This document shows positions 1 to 7,306 of a DNA stretch of 64,000 nucleotides, in pieces. A program made the translations under genes and the position numbers. Within the stretch, counting starts at the first letter, position 1; each line of letters opens with the position of its first letter. Under the pieces are notes generated by a model. It saw only the letters and a program-made list of their open reading frames with translations. It ran no database searches and had not been told where the DNA came from. The stretch spans positions 1 through 64,000 of the forward strand of contig NZ_WOSY01000001.1 of the NCBI RefSeq assembly GCF_011516755.1. Direction: 5' to 3'. The stretch comes from Acetobacter conturbans (GTDB lineage: Bacteria > Pseudomonadota > Alphaproteobacteria > Acetobacterales > Acetobacteraceae).

Positions 1-109
1 CACGAGACTTGAATTCACCCGAATACCGTTTCCGCGTAACCTTCCCCATAAAACCCGTCCTCGCTCAGGTCGGGGGATAGCTTAGCCACCTGTCCGAAAA
101 ATGGGGACC
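1..109 (-). mobile_element. IS3-family element, left end and start of orfA (cut by window edge)
   Basis: Read on the minus strand, an ATG at 49 opens a frame beginning MGKVTRKRYSGEFKSRV and runs off the window at base 1. This is the classic basic N-terminus of IS3-family OrfA proteins, which bind the element ends through an HTH domain. About 60 bases upstream, a TGGTCCCC-like motif ending near 109 is a plausible terminal inverted repeat. The neighbouring transposase frame breaks exactly there, after residues GLAN, so the element appears to have inserted into it. The second end lies outside the window, so the boundary is inferred from one side only. Confidence 0.6.
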
Positions 110-600
110 ACCTCTGATTGGCAAGCCCGATCTTTATTTCAGCACACCAGATGCCAAGGGTCCGGATGAACAACCCCATCCGTGATTTCTGGTCGGCAAA
201 GACATGCCAACACGGGAGCGGTAACAGATTTCCCCGCATTGGAATGCCTCGTCCTCAGGGTCATCTCCTGACGCTGTGTTTTTTTATGGGTGGACTTTCG
301 AGACACAACCCTGACGAGCCATGAAGTCCTCATTGGCGGCCGAGCGATACGCGGTGTCAGCCCAGACGGTTGAGCCCGTATTGCTGCGATCCAGCAGACC
401 TTCTCGCAGCCTTACTCCGTCATGAGCATTGTCATCCGTGGCTTTCCACCGCCGGATCAGAAGTAGTTTTTGTAGTCAAAGGCTGGGATCGCAAGATCCA
501 TGATCGTCATGGATGCATCGTCACGCGGTTTTGCCTTTGTGAACTTTAGCGTCCATTACGCATCCCGGTCCTTGTGCCGCAGTTTTACGGGCTTCTTCTA
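110..600 (-). pseudogene. IS5-type transposase, C-terminal part (decayed)
   Basis: The minus strand carries recognisable blocks of an IS5-type DDE transposase in order: KLRHKDRDA-stop-WTLKFTKAKPRDD, then RRWKATDDNAHDGVRLREGLL, then STVWADTAYRSAANEDF, then HVFADQKSRMGLFIRT and IKIGLAN. They lie in different frames with internal stops, so the gene is dead. The matching N-terminal part lies at 1448-1640, on the far side of the IS427-like element. This shows the younger element inserted into the older one. The C-terminal end is replaced by the IS3-family element at about 109. Confidence 0.75.
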
Positions 601-1447
601 GGCTCACGACCTATTAATTCGTTGAACTGTGCGTCCTGTTGTGATTCACAGGCTGACTGATGGAGGTGAGCCTGTGAGTGACATATTTTTGCTTTCCGAG
701 CGGCAGATGGAGTTGATCAGGCCGTATTTTCCGCTGGCGCACGGCGTTCCCCCCGTAGATGATCGCAGTGTTCTGAGTGGGATTATTTACGTGATCCGCA
801 ACGGTCTGCAGTGGAAAGATGCTCCGAAAGCGTATAGCCCGCACAACACCTTATACAATCGCTTCATCCGCTGGAGCCGCCTGGGTGTTTTCGATCGGAT
901 TTTCACTGCACTGACTGAGCAGGCTGGCCGTTCAAAGCGCCTGATGATCGATGCAACACACCTGAAAGCACATCGAACAGCGGCCTCTCTGCTTAAAAAG
1001 GGGCTTTTCCCCGCCATATCGGCCGCACAAAAGGCGGACTGAATTCAAAACTGCATGCTGTATGCAATGGTCAGGGCCGTCCTGTCCGTCTCCATCTGAC
1101 AGCGGGTCAGGTCAGTGACTTTAAAGGCGCAGACGTGCTTCTGAACGATCTTCCTGATGAGACAGAAGAACTCATCGGAGACCGGGGATACGACAGTAAT
1201 AAGATCAGACAGTCTCTCGCAGAACGACAGATTACCACCTGCATTCCACCGAAGAAGAACCGGAAATCAAAGCTGCCTTACGAATGGCATCTGTATAAGA
1301 AGCACCTCCTTGTTGAAAACATGTTCGCAAAGCTCAAAGACTGGCGACGGGTGGCAACCAGATATGACCGCTGCGCTCACACCTTCATGTCCGCAATCCA
1401 AATCGCCGCAAGTTTTATCTTCTACCTCAAAGAATGAGGCCTGAGCC
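601..1447 (+). mobile_element. IS5-family (IS427-group) insertion sequence, about 850 bp
   Basis: The element spans a two-frame transposase flanked by imperfect inverted ends. The left end begins GGCTCACGACCTATTAATTC; the right end, read in reverse, begins GGCTCAGGCCTCATTC. Its size, two-frame layout and protein type fit the IS427 group of the IS5 family. It sits inside an older IS5-type transposase whose halves flank it at 110-600 and 1448-1640. No clear target duplication could be read. It is the least decayed insertion sequence in the window and may still be mobile. Confidence 0.7.
674..1437 (+). CDS. IS427-group transposase, two frames joined by -1 frameshift
   Basis: A DDE transposase expected to cut and join the ends of the surrounding element. 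The first frame probably starts at GTG 674 (VSDIFLLSERQ), 6 bases after a GGAGGTGA ribosome site, and runs to a stop at 1042. It contains the YNRFIRWSRLGVF and LMIDATHLKAHRTA blocks (first Asp of DDE). The second frame continues through GRTKGGLNSKLHAV, LIGDRGYDSNK (second Asp) and the C-terminal VENMFAKLKDWRRVATRYDR block (catalytic Glu) to TGA 1437. A -1 shift at the A/G run at 995-1003 joins them in register. Whether the shift is programmed, as in this IS group, or a mutation cannot be decided here. Confidence 0.75.
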
Positions 1448-1640
1448 TGGGCTTCCGGGATTTTACCAGCCGTGAAGCTGCCAGACACCGTCTCACGGCA
1501 GCGCATGAAGGACAGCCGGTCATTGATGAGATATTCGGTTCATTCATCGGACAGGGTATTGATCGTCTAGATCACCAGAACCCTGAACATCAGCAAAGGA
1601 TCAAAGAAACCAGCCTGCTGCATTCTCGGCTTCTCTCAAT
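1448..1640 (-). pseudogene. IS5-type transposase, N-terminal part (decayed)
   Basis: On the minus strand from about 1623, the frame reads QQAGFFDPLLMFRVLVI, stop, TINTLSDE, stop, TEYLINDRLSFMR. This is the conserved N-terminal core of IS5-type transposases, with two internal stops. A segment is then missing and AGKIPEAQ follows, corresponding to the AGEIPEAW block just before the catalytic part. The downstream continuation is the fragment at 110-600. It is therefore the other half of the interrupted element. Confidence 0.7.
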
Positions 1641-1653
1641 AAGGGAAGAAATG

Positions 1654-1813
1654 ACGGCATCACAGTGCAACGATCAAAGCCAAGGGGGCGAACCGTCCAA
1701 CTGTGCACCATCAAGGCCTCCCCAAGATCGGCTGGCAGTATATCTTCGCCATGGATGCCTACAATCTCATCCGATTGCCGACGATGCTCGCAATGCTGGG
1801 TACGCCTCTTTGA
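1654..1813 (+). pseudogene. Transposase C-terminal remnant, different family
   Basis: On the plus strand a fragment reads HHQGLPKIGWQ, YIFAMDAYNLIRLP, then TMLAMLGTPL and a stop at 1813. The GW(Q/K)-FA-AYNL-R-P signature is typical of the C-terminus of IS1182/IS4-like transposases. No catalytic domain remains. It lies against the minus-strand IS5 fragment, indicating repeated insertion and deletion. The exact family is uncertain. Confidence 0.5.
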
Positions 1814-1882
1814 TCCCTCCATCCGTTCACAGATAGCGGCAGCGATGAGGTGCCTCATCGAAGATAAAAACAAACGTTGCGA

Positions 1883-1910
1883 ATTCGATATATCATGTAT
1901 ACACTATAAT
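1883..1910 (+). promoter_or_regulatory. Promoter/operator of the permease gene with ATGTATAC palindrome
   Basis: TATCATGTATACA lies at 1891-1903, centred on the TGTATACA palindrome at 1896-1903. A TATAAT hexamer at 1905-1910 follows at once, so a bound protein would sit on the -10 element. The same TATCATGTATACA core, preceded by ATTCGAT, recurs at 3529-3558 before the flavin reductase. Palindromes of the TGTATACA type are typical operators for GntR-family repressors. No regulator gene is present nearby; the upstream side is insertion-sequence debris. Confidence 0.6.
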
Positions 1911-1948
1911 AATTAGATTTCCGATGCCCTCCATGTGCAAAGGTATTC

Positions 1949-3325
1949 ATGACTGACCGGACTACAGACTTTTCGGTTGAAGCGAATAGCACGTCTTTTG
2001 TGCCACTTGGGCAGCGTCATGGCCGCGTGCGGGATCTGTTCACCCTGTGGTTTACAACAAATATAGCGCCTCTGCCTATCGTGACCGGGGCTACACTGTA
2101 TCGGAGTGTGCATCTCCCCTTCTGGGTGGTGATGGTGACGATTGCGACGGGGCATATGGCAGGCGGATTGGTTCTTGGTGCCTGTTCGGCGCAGGGGCCA
2201 CAGACCGGGTTACCACAAATGGTTCAGGCACGCGCTCAATTCGGGCGTTATGGATCATTGTTGCTCATCCTAGTTTCTTTCTTACTATATCTTGGTTTCT
2301 TCACATCGAATACCGCTCTGGCAGGGGCTGCACTGCATGGTCTCTTCGGTGGAATTTCACCGGGACAGGGATCCATTCTTGCTGGCCTTTGCGCAGTGGG
2401 GATCGGAGTGATGGGGTATAATACTATCCATCTCATCAACCGGCTCGGTTTCTGGTTTATGGCTACCGCGCTTGCAGCGGGATTTGTCTCTGTAATGATG
2501 AGCGGTGAGGTGCCAGTCATTACGCCCCTGGCAGAGGCGCCATTACAAGCATCGGGCTTCATCAGCTGGATGCTACTGTTTTCAACCACCTGCGTCTGGA
2601 ACATCTCTTATTCCTGCTATACATCCGACTATTCGCGCTATTTGCCGCCGAGTGTAGGCTTCAAAGGACCCTTTCTGGCGAGTGCGGCAGGTGCTGGTTG
2701 TGGTGCATCACTAAGCTTTATCTTTGGGGTGCTGATTGCGGCAATGATGCCCGGCGTTATCGATCCACTTTCAGCGATTGCCGGAATCGAGCAGCCTCTG
2801 GGACTGATTTTAATGGGTCTGTTTGTGCTCAACATTGTCAGTCACAACGCCCTAAATGTGTATGGATCGGTTCTTACGCTGATCACTGCCATCCAGACTG
2901 TCTTTATTTCCTGGATACCCGGCCGCGTGGCTCGGCTGTGCTTCTCGGTCATTATCCTCGCAGGAAGTTTGAGTCTCGTTACGCTTTATCCACAGAGTGT
3001 CGTGCCGGTATTTCTCGACATCGTGCTGTCTCTTCTAATTGTTCTTGTGCCTTGGGTGACGATCAATCTCTGCGTGTTCTATTTTCCCCGTGTGCTGCGG
3101 GAAGAAGGAAGCATGGCCACGCAGGAAGTTGGATTTGACAGAAAGATTTGCCTCGCGTTTCTTGTGGGAACTGTTGTGCAAATTCCTTTTATATCCAATG
3201 CCTTTTATACGGGACCAATGGGCGCATATCTCCACGGAATCAATCTTGGCTGGCTGATTGCGACCCCGGTTACGGCAGGGGTGCTGTTCATGCTGCATGG
3301 TCGACGTCGATCGGGAAGCTCATGA
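1949..3325 (+). CDS. NCS1-family nucleobase/cation symporter (CodB/Fcy-like)
   Basis: A 458-residue inner-membrane transporter with about 12 hydrophobic segments. The DYSRYLPPS motif near residue 228 is the hallmark of purine-cytosine permeases of the NCS1 family, which import nucleobases, allantoin, hydantoin or thiamine with a cation. The length fits the family (about 420-500). It is followed, after 266 bases, by a flavin reductase and a flavin-dependent monooxygenase with the same operator motif, which suggests it brings in the nitrogen-containing substrate that these enzymes oxidise. The true substrate cannot be read from sequence. Confidence 0.85.
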   Translation: MTDRTTDFSVEANSTSFVPLGQRHGRVRDLFTLWFTTNIAPLPIVTGATLYRSVHLPFWVVMVTIATGHMAGGLVLGACSAQGPQTGLPQMVQARAQFGRYGSLLLILVSFLLYLGFFTSNTALAGAALHGLFGGISPGQGSILAGLCAVGIGVMGYNTIHLINRLGFWFMATALAAGFVSVMMSGEVPVITPLAEAPLQASGFISWMLLFSTTCVWNISYSCYTSDYSRYLPPSVGFKGPFLASAAGAGCGASLSFIFGVLIAAMMPGVIDPLSAIAGIEQPLGLILMGLFVLNIVSHNALNVYGSVLTLITAIQTVFISWIPGRVARLCFSVIILAGSLSLVTLYPQSVVPVFLDIVLSLLIVLVPWVTINLCVFYFPRVLREEGSMATQEVGFDRKICLAFLVGTVVQIPFISNAFYTGPMGAYLHGINLGWLIATPVTAGVLFMLHGRRRSGSS

Positions 3326-3528
3326 CCAACCGATGAAATCTGAAGCACTCCTAGCCGCGCCTGCTTCTGATTTTGCAAGGTCTCAGTTCCTTTGGCCGCC
3401 ATTTTGGAAGCCTGAAATATACTCACGAGCGATAGGCATCCAGGAGGTCCATGATGAGAATCTGTAAAGGTGTCTTATCAAATAAGTATTGTTTGCAATA
3501 AATTTTTACAGACGAAATTTGTTATGGA

Positions 3529-3558
3529 TTCGATTTATTTATCATGTATACATGACAT
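3529..3558 (+). promoter_or_regulatory. Operator: perfect 14-bp palindrome before the flavin reductase
   Basis: TCATGTATACATGA at 3542-3555 is a perfect inverted repeat. Together with the upstream ATTCGAT it matches the sequence at 1883-1903 in front of the permease. It ends about 36 bases before the flavin reductase start, a normal operator position. A GntR-type repressor is the likeliest reader; this is an inference from motif type. Confidence 0.6.
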
Positions 3559-3591
3559 CTCGATATCGAAACAGTTGAGAGGGAGCATCCG

Positions 3592-4069
3592 GTGATAGAT
3601 CCTGCCGACTTTCGTGAATTGATGTCGCGTTTACCCAGTCCGGTCTGCGTGGTGACGACCAATGGGCCAGCCGGGCTGGCGAGCCTCACAGTTTCCGCTG
3701 TCTATTCGGTGACCGACACGCCTCCGACCATGCTTGTCTGCGTAAACCATTCCAGCAGAAGTTATGAGCCCCTGACCGGCAACTGTGAGATCTGCATAAA
3801 CGTTCTCGGCTCCCGCAAGCAGGAAATCGCTATGCGGTTTGCCTCATCAAAGGGCAGCTTGGTAGAAAAATTCGAGGGTTTTTCGACGCACAGGCTACGT
3901 GGGAGTGCGCTGGCCATCGAAGGATGTCTTGCCTCTCTGGACTGCACCATCGTCAGGACGGCTGACATGCGGCACGCATACCGTGCTGTTTTGTGAAGTC
4001 CATTCATCGTCCTCTGAAGAGGATGATGGTCTGACCTATTTTCGGCGTGCTTTTCTTAGCCTTTCCTGA
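3592..4069 (+). pseudogene. Flavin reductase (RutF/HpaC-like), frameshifted near its C-terminus
   Basis: Members of this family reduce FMN with NAD(P)H and hand it to a partner monooxygenase. The frame starts at 3592 with the typical N-terminus (FRELMSRLPSPVCVVTT), continues through the flavin-binding LTVSAVYSVTDTPPTMLVC and INVLG segments, and stops at 3996 after 134 residues with an unrelated tail (RHAYRAVL). The expected ending GTHTVLFCEVH ... YFRRAFLSLS continues in the +1 frame to TGA 4069. One extra base near 3967-3972 therefore breaks a gene that would otherwise give about 158 residues, the usual length. It may be truly inactive or a sequence error. It lies 24 bases before its likely partner monooxygenase. 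Confidence 0.75.
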
Positions 4070-4093
4070 TTTGAGCCTTGCGGGAGATCTTTC

Positions 4094-5407
4094 ATGTCCA
4101 GAAAAATGAACCTATTCGCTTATCTGAAGACCGGACCGACCGCGCTGCATCCTGCGGGCTGGCGTCATCCCGAGGCGACTTTGGGAGATATTCTCAAACC
4201 ATCTCGATATGAAAATATTGCACGCACTCTGGAAGCTGCCTGCTTCGACGGATGTTTTTTCGCTGACCTGCAAGGCCTGTATGATATTCACGCGGGAGGC
4301 TATGACGCTTATGTCAGATATGGCGGACAGATCAGTTATCTGGACCCGATGACGGTTCTGCCCGTTATGGCCGCTGCAACGCGCTATATCGGTCTGGGGG
4401 CTACACTTTCCACAACATTGCTGCCTGCCTACCATCTAGCCCGCTCCCTGCAGTCGCTCGATGTGATGAGCGGAGGTCGTGTGGCCTGGAATATCGTGAC
4501 ATCGGCCACCGAGCTTGAGGCCCGCAATTACGGCCTCGACAGTCTTCCAGACAAGGAGTTGCGCTACGATCAGGCAGATGAAGTTGTCGAAGCCTGCATG
4601 AAGCTTTGGAAAAGCTGGGATGAGGATGCGTGGATCCTCGATAAAGAGCGCGGTATATTCGGCGACCCATCCAAGGTTCATTACGCAAACTACGAGGGCC
4701 GGTTTGTGCGCACGCGTGGGCCGATCACCATTCCGCGTAGTGCGCAAGGCCATCCCGTTCTCATGCAAGCTGGCTCATCGCCACGAGGGACCGAATTTGC
4801 CGCACGCTGGGCCGAACTCGTCTTTACTTTCTACGCACCGAAAGAAAAGGCCATTGCGAGCTACAATACGCTGAAGGAAAAGGTTGTTGAGGCAGGACGA
4901 CGGCCGACTGACTGTGCAGTCGCCATGCTCGCCACCTGCATCATCGGCGAGACGGATTCCATCGGGCGGGAGAAGGCCGACTATATCAATAGCCTTGTCG
5001 TGGGAGAGTTGAACGCGGCGCATCTGTCTGCATCCGCCGGAGTGGATGTCACGAAGCTGTCTGACAAGAACAAGGTAGGATCAGAAGCAGGCTCTCAGGG
5101 CATGCATGCAAGCATTGAGAAGCTCGTCGAATTGCAGAAAACTGCCAAGGCGCAGTTCATGGAAGCAGCTAAAAAGGCGCTCCCTGCACAGATCGTCGGT
5201 TCTCCAAAGACGGTTGCGGACAAACTGGAAGAAATCTTTACTGCCGGCTGCTGTGACGGGTTTGTGCTGGATCCTGTAGCGGCACCGTCGAGCCATGAGG
5301 CGTTTGCGCGTGCAGTCGTTCCAGAATTGCAACGGCGCGGTTTGTTCCGCACGCAATATGAGGCGACGACTCTGCGTGGCAATATCAGAACCCGTCCGGG
5401 ATGTTAG
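4094..5407 (+). CDS. FMN-dependent monooxygenase, NtaA/SnaA/DszA group
   Basis: A 437-residue luciferase-like flavin monooxygenase. It shows the group's N-terminal MNLFAYLK, the central YIGLGATLSTTLLPAYHLARSLQSLD and SGGRVAWNIVTSA segments, and PVLMQAGSSPRGTEFAARWAE. Relatives use FMNH2 from a separate reductase to oxidise nitrilotriacetate, EDTA, dibenzothiophene sulfone and similar compounds. The adjacent reductase and NCS1 permease suggest an N-heterocyclic or chelator substrate, which is inference. GGGAGAT about 9 bases upstream serves as ribosome site. It is intact, although its reductase partner carries a frameshift. Confidence 0.85.
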   Translation: MSRKMNLFAYLKTGPTALHPAGWRHPEATLGDILKPSRYENIARTLEAACFDGCFFADLQGLYDIHAGGYDAYVRYGGQISYLDPMTVLPVMAAATRYIGLGATLSTTLLPAYHLARSLQSLDVMSGGRVAWNIVTSATELEARNYGLDSLPDKELRYDQADEVVEACMKLWKSWDEDAWILDKERGIFGDPSKVHYANYEGRFVRTRGPITIPRSAQGHPVLMQAGSSPRGTEFAARWAELVFTFYAPKEKAIASYNTLKEKVVEAGRRPTDCAVAMLATCIIGETDSIGREKADYINSLVVGELNAAHLSASAGVDVTKLSDKNKVGSEAGSQGMHASIEKLVELQKTAKAQFMEAAKKALPAQIVGSPKTVADKLEEIFTAGCCDGFVLDPVAAPSSHEAFARAVVPELQRRGLFRTQYEATTLRGNIRTRPGC

Positions 5408-5427
5408 GGTCGGGATCTATTGATATA

Positions 5428-6470
5428 GGCTCTGCTACATAAATTTGAGAATTGATGTGAGTGTCCGTTGGCCTGCTAGGTGATTAACAGGCAGCTTCTG
5501 TGAGAGGATGTCTGGCTGCGGTGAAGCGATTGAGTATGACCATGCAGATGGGAAATTCACATATTTGACGGTCAAAATCTCGTCTCATGAGGCGCTATGC
5601 GAACAGTTCGATACATTACTTTTTTCGTCTCGATACGGCTTTGGAGGCAATACGCGCTCCAGCATCGCCAAATTGTCCCTCCGAAACGCCCTTGAGCACG
5701 TAAAGCTTCGTTTCTGGTCTGAGCGCCTGGCGTTGTGAGACCCCTTTGCTGTGCATTCAGTCGAGACAGAATGCTCGCATCCTCCTTCGTTCGGCAATGA
5801 TCTCGTGACAGTTTCGGATGTCATAGGCACCATCTGCCAGCACGTTACCGATCTCTTCAGCCTGCGGAATCTACCCCGGGAATGTTGGCAGAACCGGTAC
5901 GTCCTCCACATCGTTACCGGTGATTTTAATAGCCGTAATTTCCAGAGTTTCTTCGTCGATACTGATGTAAAGCTTGCGCCAGATCCTGCGTTTCAAACCG
6001 CCATGTTAGCGGGCATACCCTTCTCCTTCGACCTTGACCCCAGCGCTGTCCACCAGGAGAGGAAAAGATCCCTTTGAGTCACGATAGGGAATGGTGACCA
6101 TCAGGGATTTCTGGTGACGGCCGAGTATGCTGAAATCCGGAACGCGCAAAGGTTCAGTCCAATCATGCACAGGAGCGCTCTTAACGAAATCTGTTGCCTG
6201 CCTCAGGACCATGCCAAACAGAACCTTCAAGGATCAGAAAGGTCTGGGTGGCGGCATCGCTATCGCTCGCTCGCCGACCGCGTCGGCCTGTGAGCATCCC
6301 CTCCCCGATCATGGTTGGATCGAGCCAGAGCGGCAGAGAACCAGGTTGCTTCAGTGCTGCATTATACGAAAGCCCGTTCGTCGTGCGACAAACAGGCGCT
6401 GGGGGCTTGCTCATCCCGCCCCGCTACCACAGGGATGAAGCCGCGCAGGCTCCTTTTGTGTAACGAAGCC
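5428..6470 (-). mobile_element. Decayed IS903-like (IS5-family) element, about 1043 bp
   Basis: The element is bounded by imperfect inverted ends: GGCTCTGCTACATAAATTTG from 5428, and in reverse from 6470 GGCTTCGTTACACAAAAGG. These resemble the GGCTTTGTTG-type termini of IS903 relatives, and the length matches that group. No flanking target repeat could be read. The internal transposase is broken by several frameshifts. The element separates the monooxygenase islet from the riboswitch-led cob operon. Confidence 0.75.
5484..6414 (-). pseudogene. IS903-group transposase, multiply frameshifted
   Basis: Blocks of an IS903-type DDE transposase follow each other on the minus strand. The start at 6414 reads MSKPPAPVCRTTNGLSYNAA and LPLWLDP. 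MKVLFGMVLRQATDFVKS follows in another frame, then FSILGRHQKSLMVTIPYRDS and LLVDSAGVKVEGEG (first catalytic Asp). After further shifts come RNEALRAQGRFGGTIWRCWS and finally RRDFDRQICEF to a stop at 5484. The frame changes several times and parts of the catalytic domain are lost, so the protein cannot be made. Confidence 0.8.
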
Positions 6471-6619
6471 TCGGTGATTTCGTCGTCTGCAATTCGCCTG
6501 ACCACCTCCCTCGTCGCAGAAGACAACCCTGTCCGCAGGCTGGGAGGGGGCTTTGTCGCTTGACATGGAGCGCACCTTGCCGCAACTGCGAGACTGATGG
6601 TTCCGCTCCGCAGATTTGT

Positions 6620-6790
6620 CTGTCGGGCGGCTAAGAGGGAATGTGACTGGGTCCTCCCGCAAGGTTGCCCAAAGCACAGCCGCCCCCGCGACCGTTACCG
6701 GAAAGATCGCTCAACGCCACTGACGGATCGTCGGGAAGGCAGGGTAATCGTTGGGGAAACCCTGAATCCGCTAGCCGGGAGACCTGCCAC
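6620..6790 (+). promoter_or_regulatory. Cobalamin (adenosylcobalamin) riboswitch
   Basis: The conserved blocks occur in the right order and spacing: GAGGGAATGTG at 6635-6645, then AGCCGCCCCCGCGACCGTTA (the B12-box core, 6679-6698), then GCTCAACGCCACTG, CGGGAAGG and finally CGCTAGCCGGGAGACCTGCC ending at 6788. This RNA binds a B12 coenzyme and lowers expression of the downstream genes when the vitamin is plentiful. It heads the cob operon on the same strand. The presence of a B12-sensing switch over an operon that has lost late genes is notable. Confidence 0.93.
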
Positions 6791-6905
6791 CACCAGAGAC
6801 AAACGGGCAGCCGGGGTGTGCTGCAAACCGGCTGGACATTCCCACCGCCCTTTACGCAGCGGGGGACTGCCTGCGGTCACCCCGGTTGCGAAACAGGGCC
6901 GGGAC

Positions 6906-7040
6906 ATGAATGCGACACTTTTCGTTTGCACGATCTACCACGCGGGCGCACCTGCCACCGAGGGGCAATCTGTAAACGGTGCCCGTCTTTACGCCGAACT
7001 GACTGCCGCCCCCGCACCGCCAACCCGGACTGGGCAGTAG
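6906..7040 (+). pseudogene. DUF1636 (Cys-rich, cob-cluster protein), N-terminal remnant
   Basis: From ATG 6906 the frame reads MNATLFVCTIYHAGAPATEG and GARLYAELTAA before stopping at 7040, only 44 residues. DUF1636 proteins start like this (VCxTCRAG ... GxxLxxAL), run to about 120 residues and are often encoded beside cobN/cobW in aerobic B12 clusters. Here the second Cys of the CxxC motif is already replaced (CTIYH), and the rest of the gene is gone. The coding match ends near 7020, where CobN sequence takes over in another frame. Confidence 0.6.
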
Positions 7041-7306
7041 GCATGATGCGACATGGCTTCCGGCACGCGGCAGAAATGACCGCGACGATCGACAACGTTG
7101 CTGCATTCGCACAACTGATCCGTGTTGTCGCCGCTCATCTCTTCGATGTCTATTACAAGGCCACGCTGGGACGGGACGACCTTGTCACATTCATGGGAAA
7201 GAATAACCCGACGCCCCTGCGGCGTCGCTTTGAGGCCCGTGTGGAAGCTGGCCTGTGGATTACACGCCGCAACGCCATTGCCGCTAGCCTGCGGAACACA
7301 CTATGA
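7022..7306 (+). pseudogene. cobN: CobN (cobaltochelatase large subunit), C-terminal remnant
   Basis: Codons from 7022 read NPDWAVGMMRHGFRHAAEM, then ATIDNVAAFAQ, HLFDVYYKATLG, FMGKNNP and RFEARVEAGLWITRRN to TGA 7306. This is the conserved ending of CobN (NPRW-GM-RHG ... ANP ... GLWRPRxNS). Intact CobN is about 1,200-1,300 residues and inserts Co2+ into hydrogenobyrinic acid a,c-diamide with CobS and CobT. Only about 94 codons remain, joined out of frame to the DUF1636 fragment, so a deletion of several kilobases is inferred. Its stop still overlaps the cobG start (ATGA), showing the original gene order. Confidence 0.8.

Noticed and set aside
5508-6077. Plus-strand frames of about 76 and 108 codons over the IS903-like element
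   Set aside because: They are antisense to a recognisable decayed transposase on the minus strand.
1949-6470. The permease-reductase-monooxygenase islet as a composite transposon
   Set aside because: The flanking insertion sequences belong to different groups, are decayed and show no common target duplication, so joint transposition is not supported.
6597-7306. Longer plus-strand frames reading through the riboswitch into the DUF1636 and CobN fragments
   Set aside because: They translate structured RNA. Only the parts from 6906 and 7022 match protein families.
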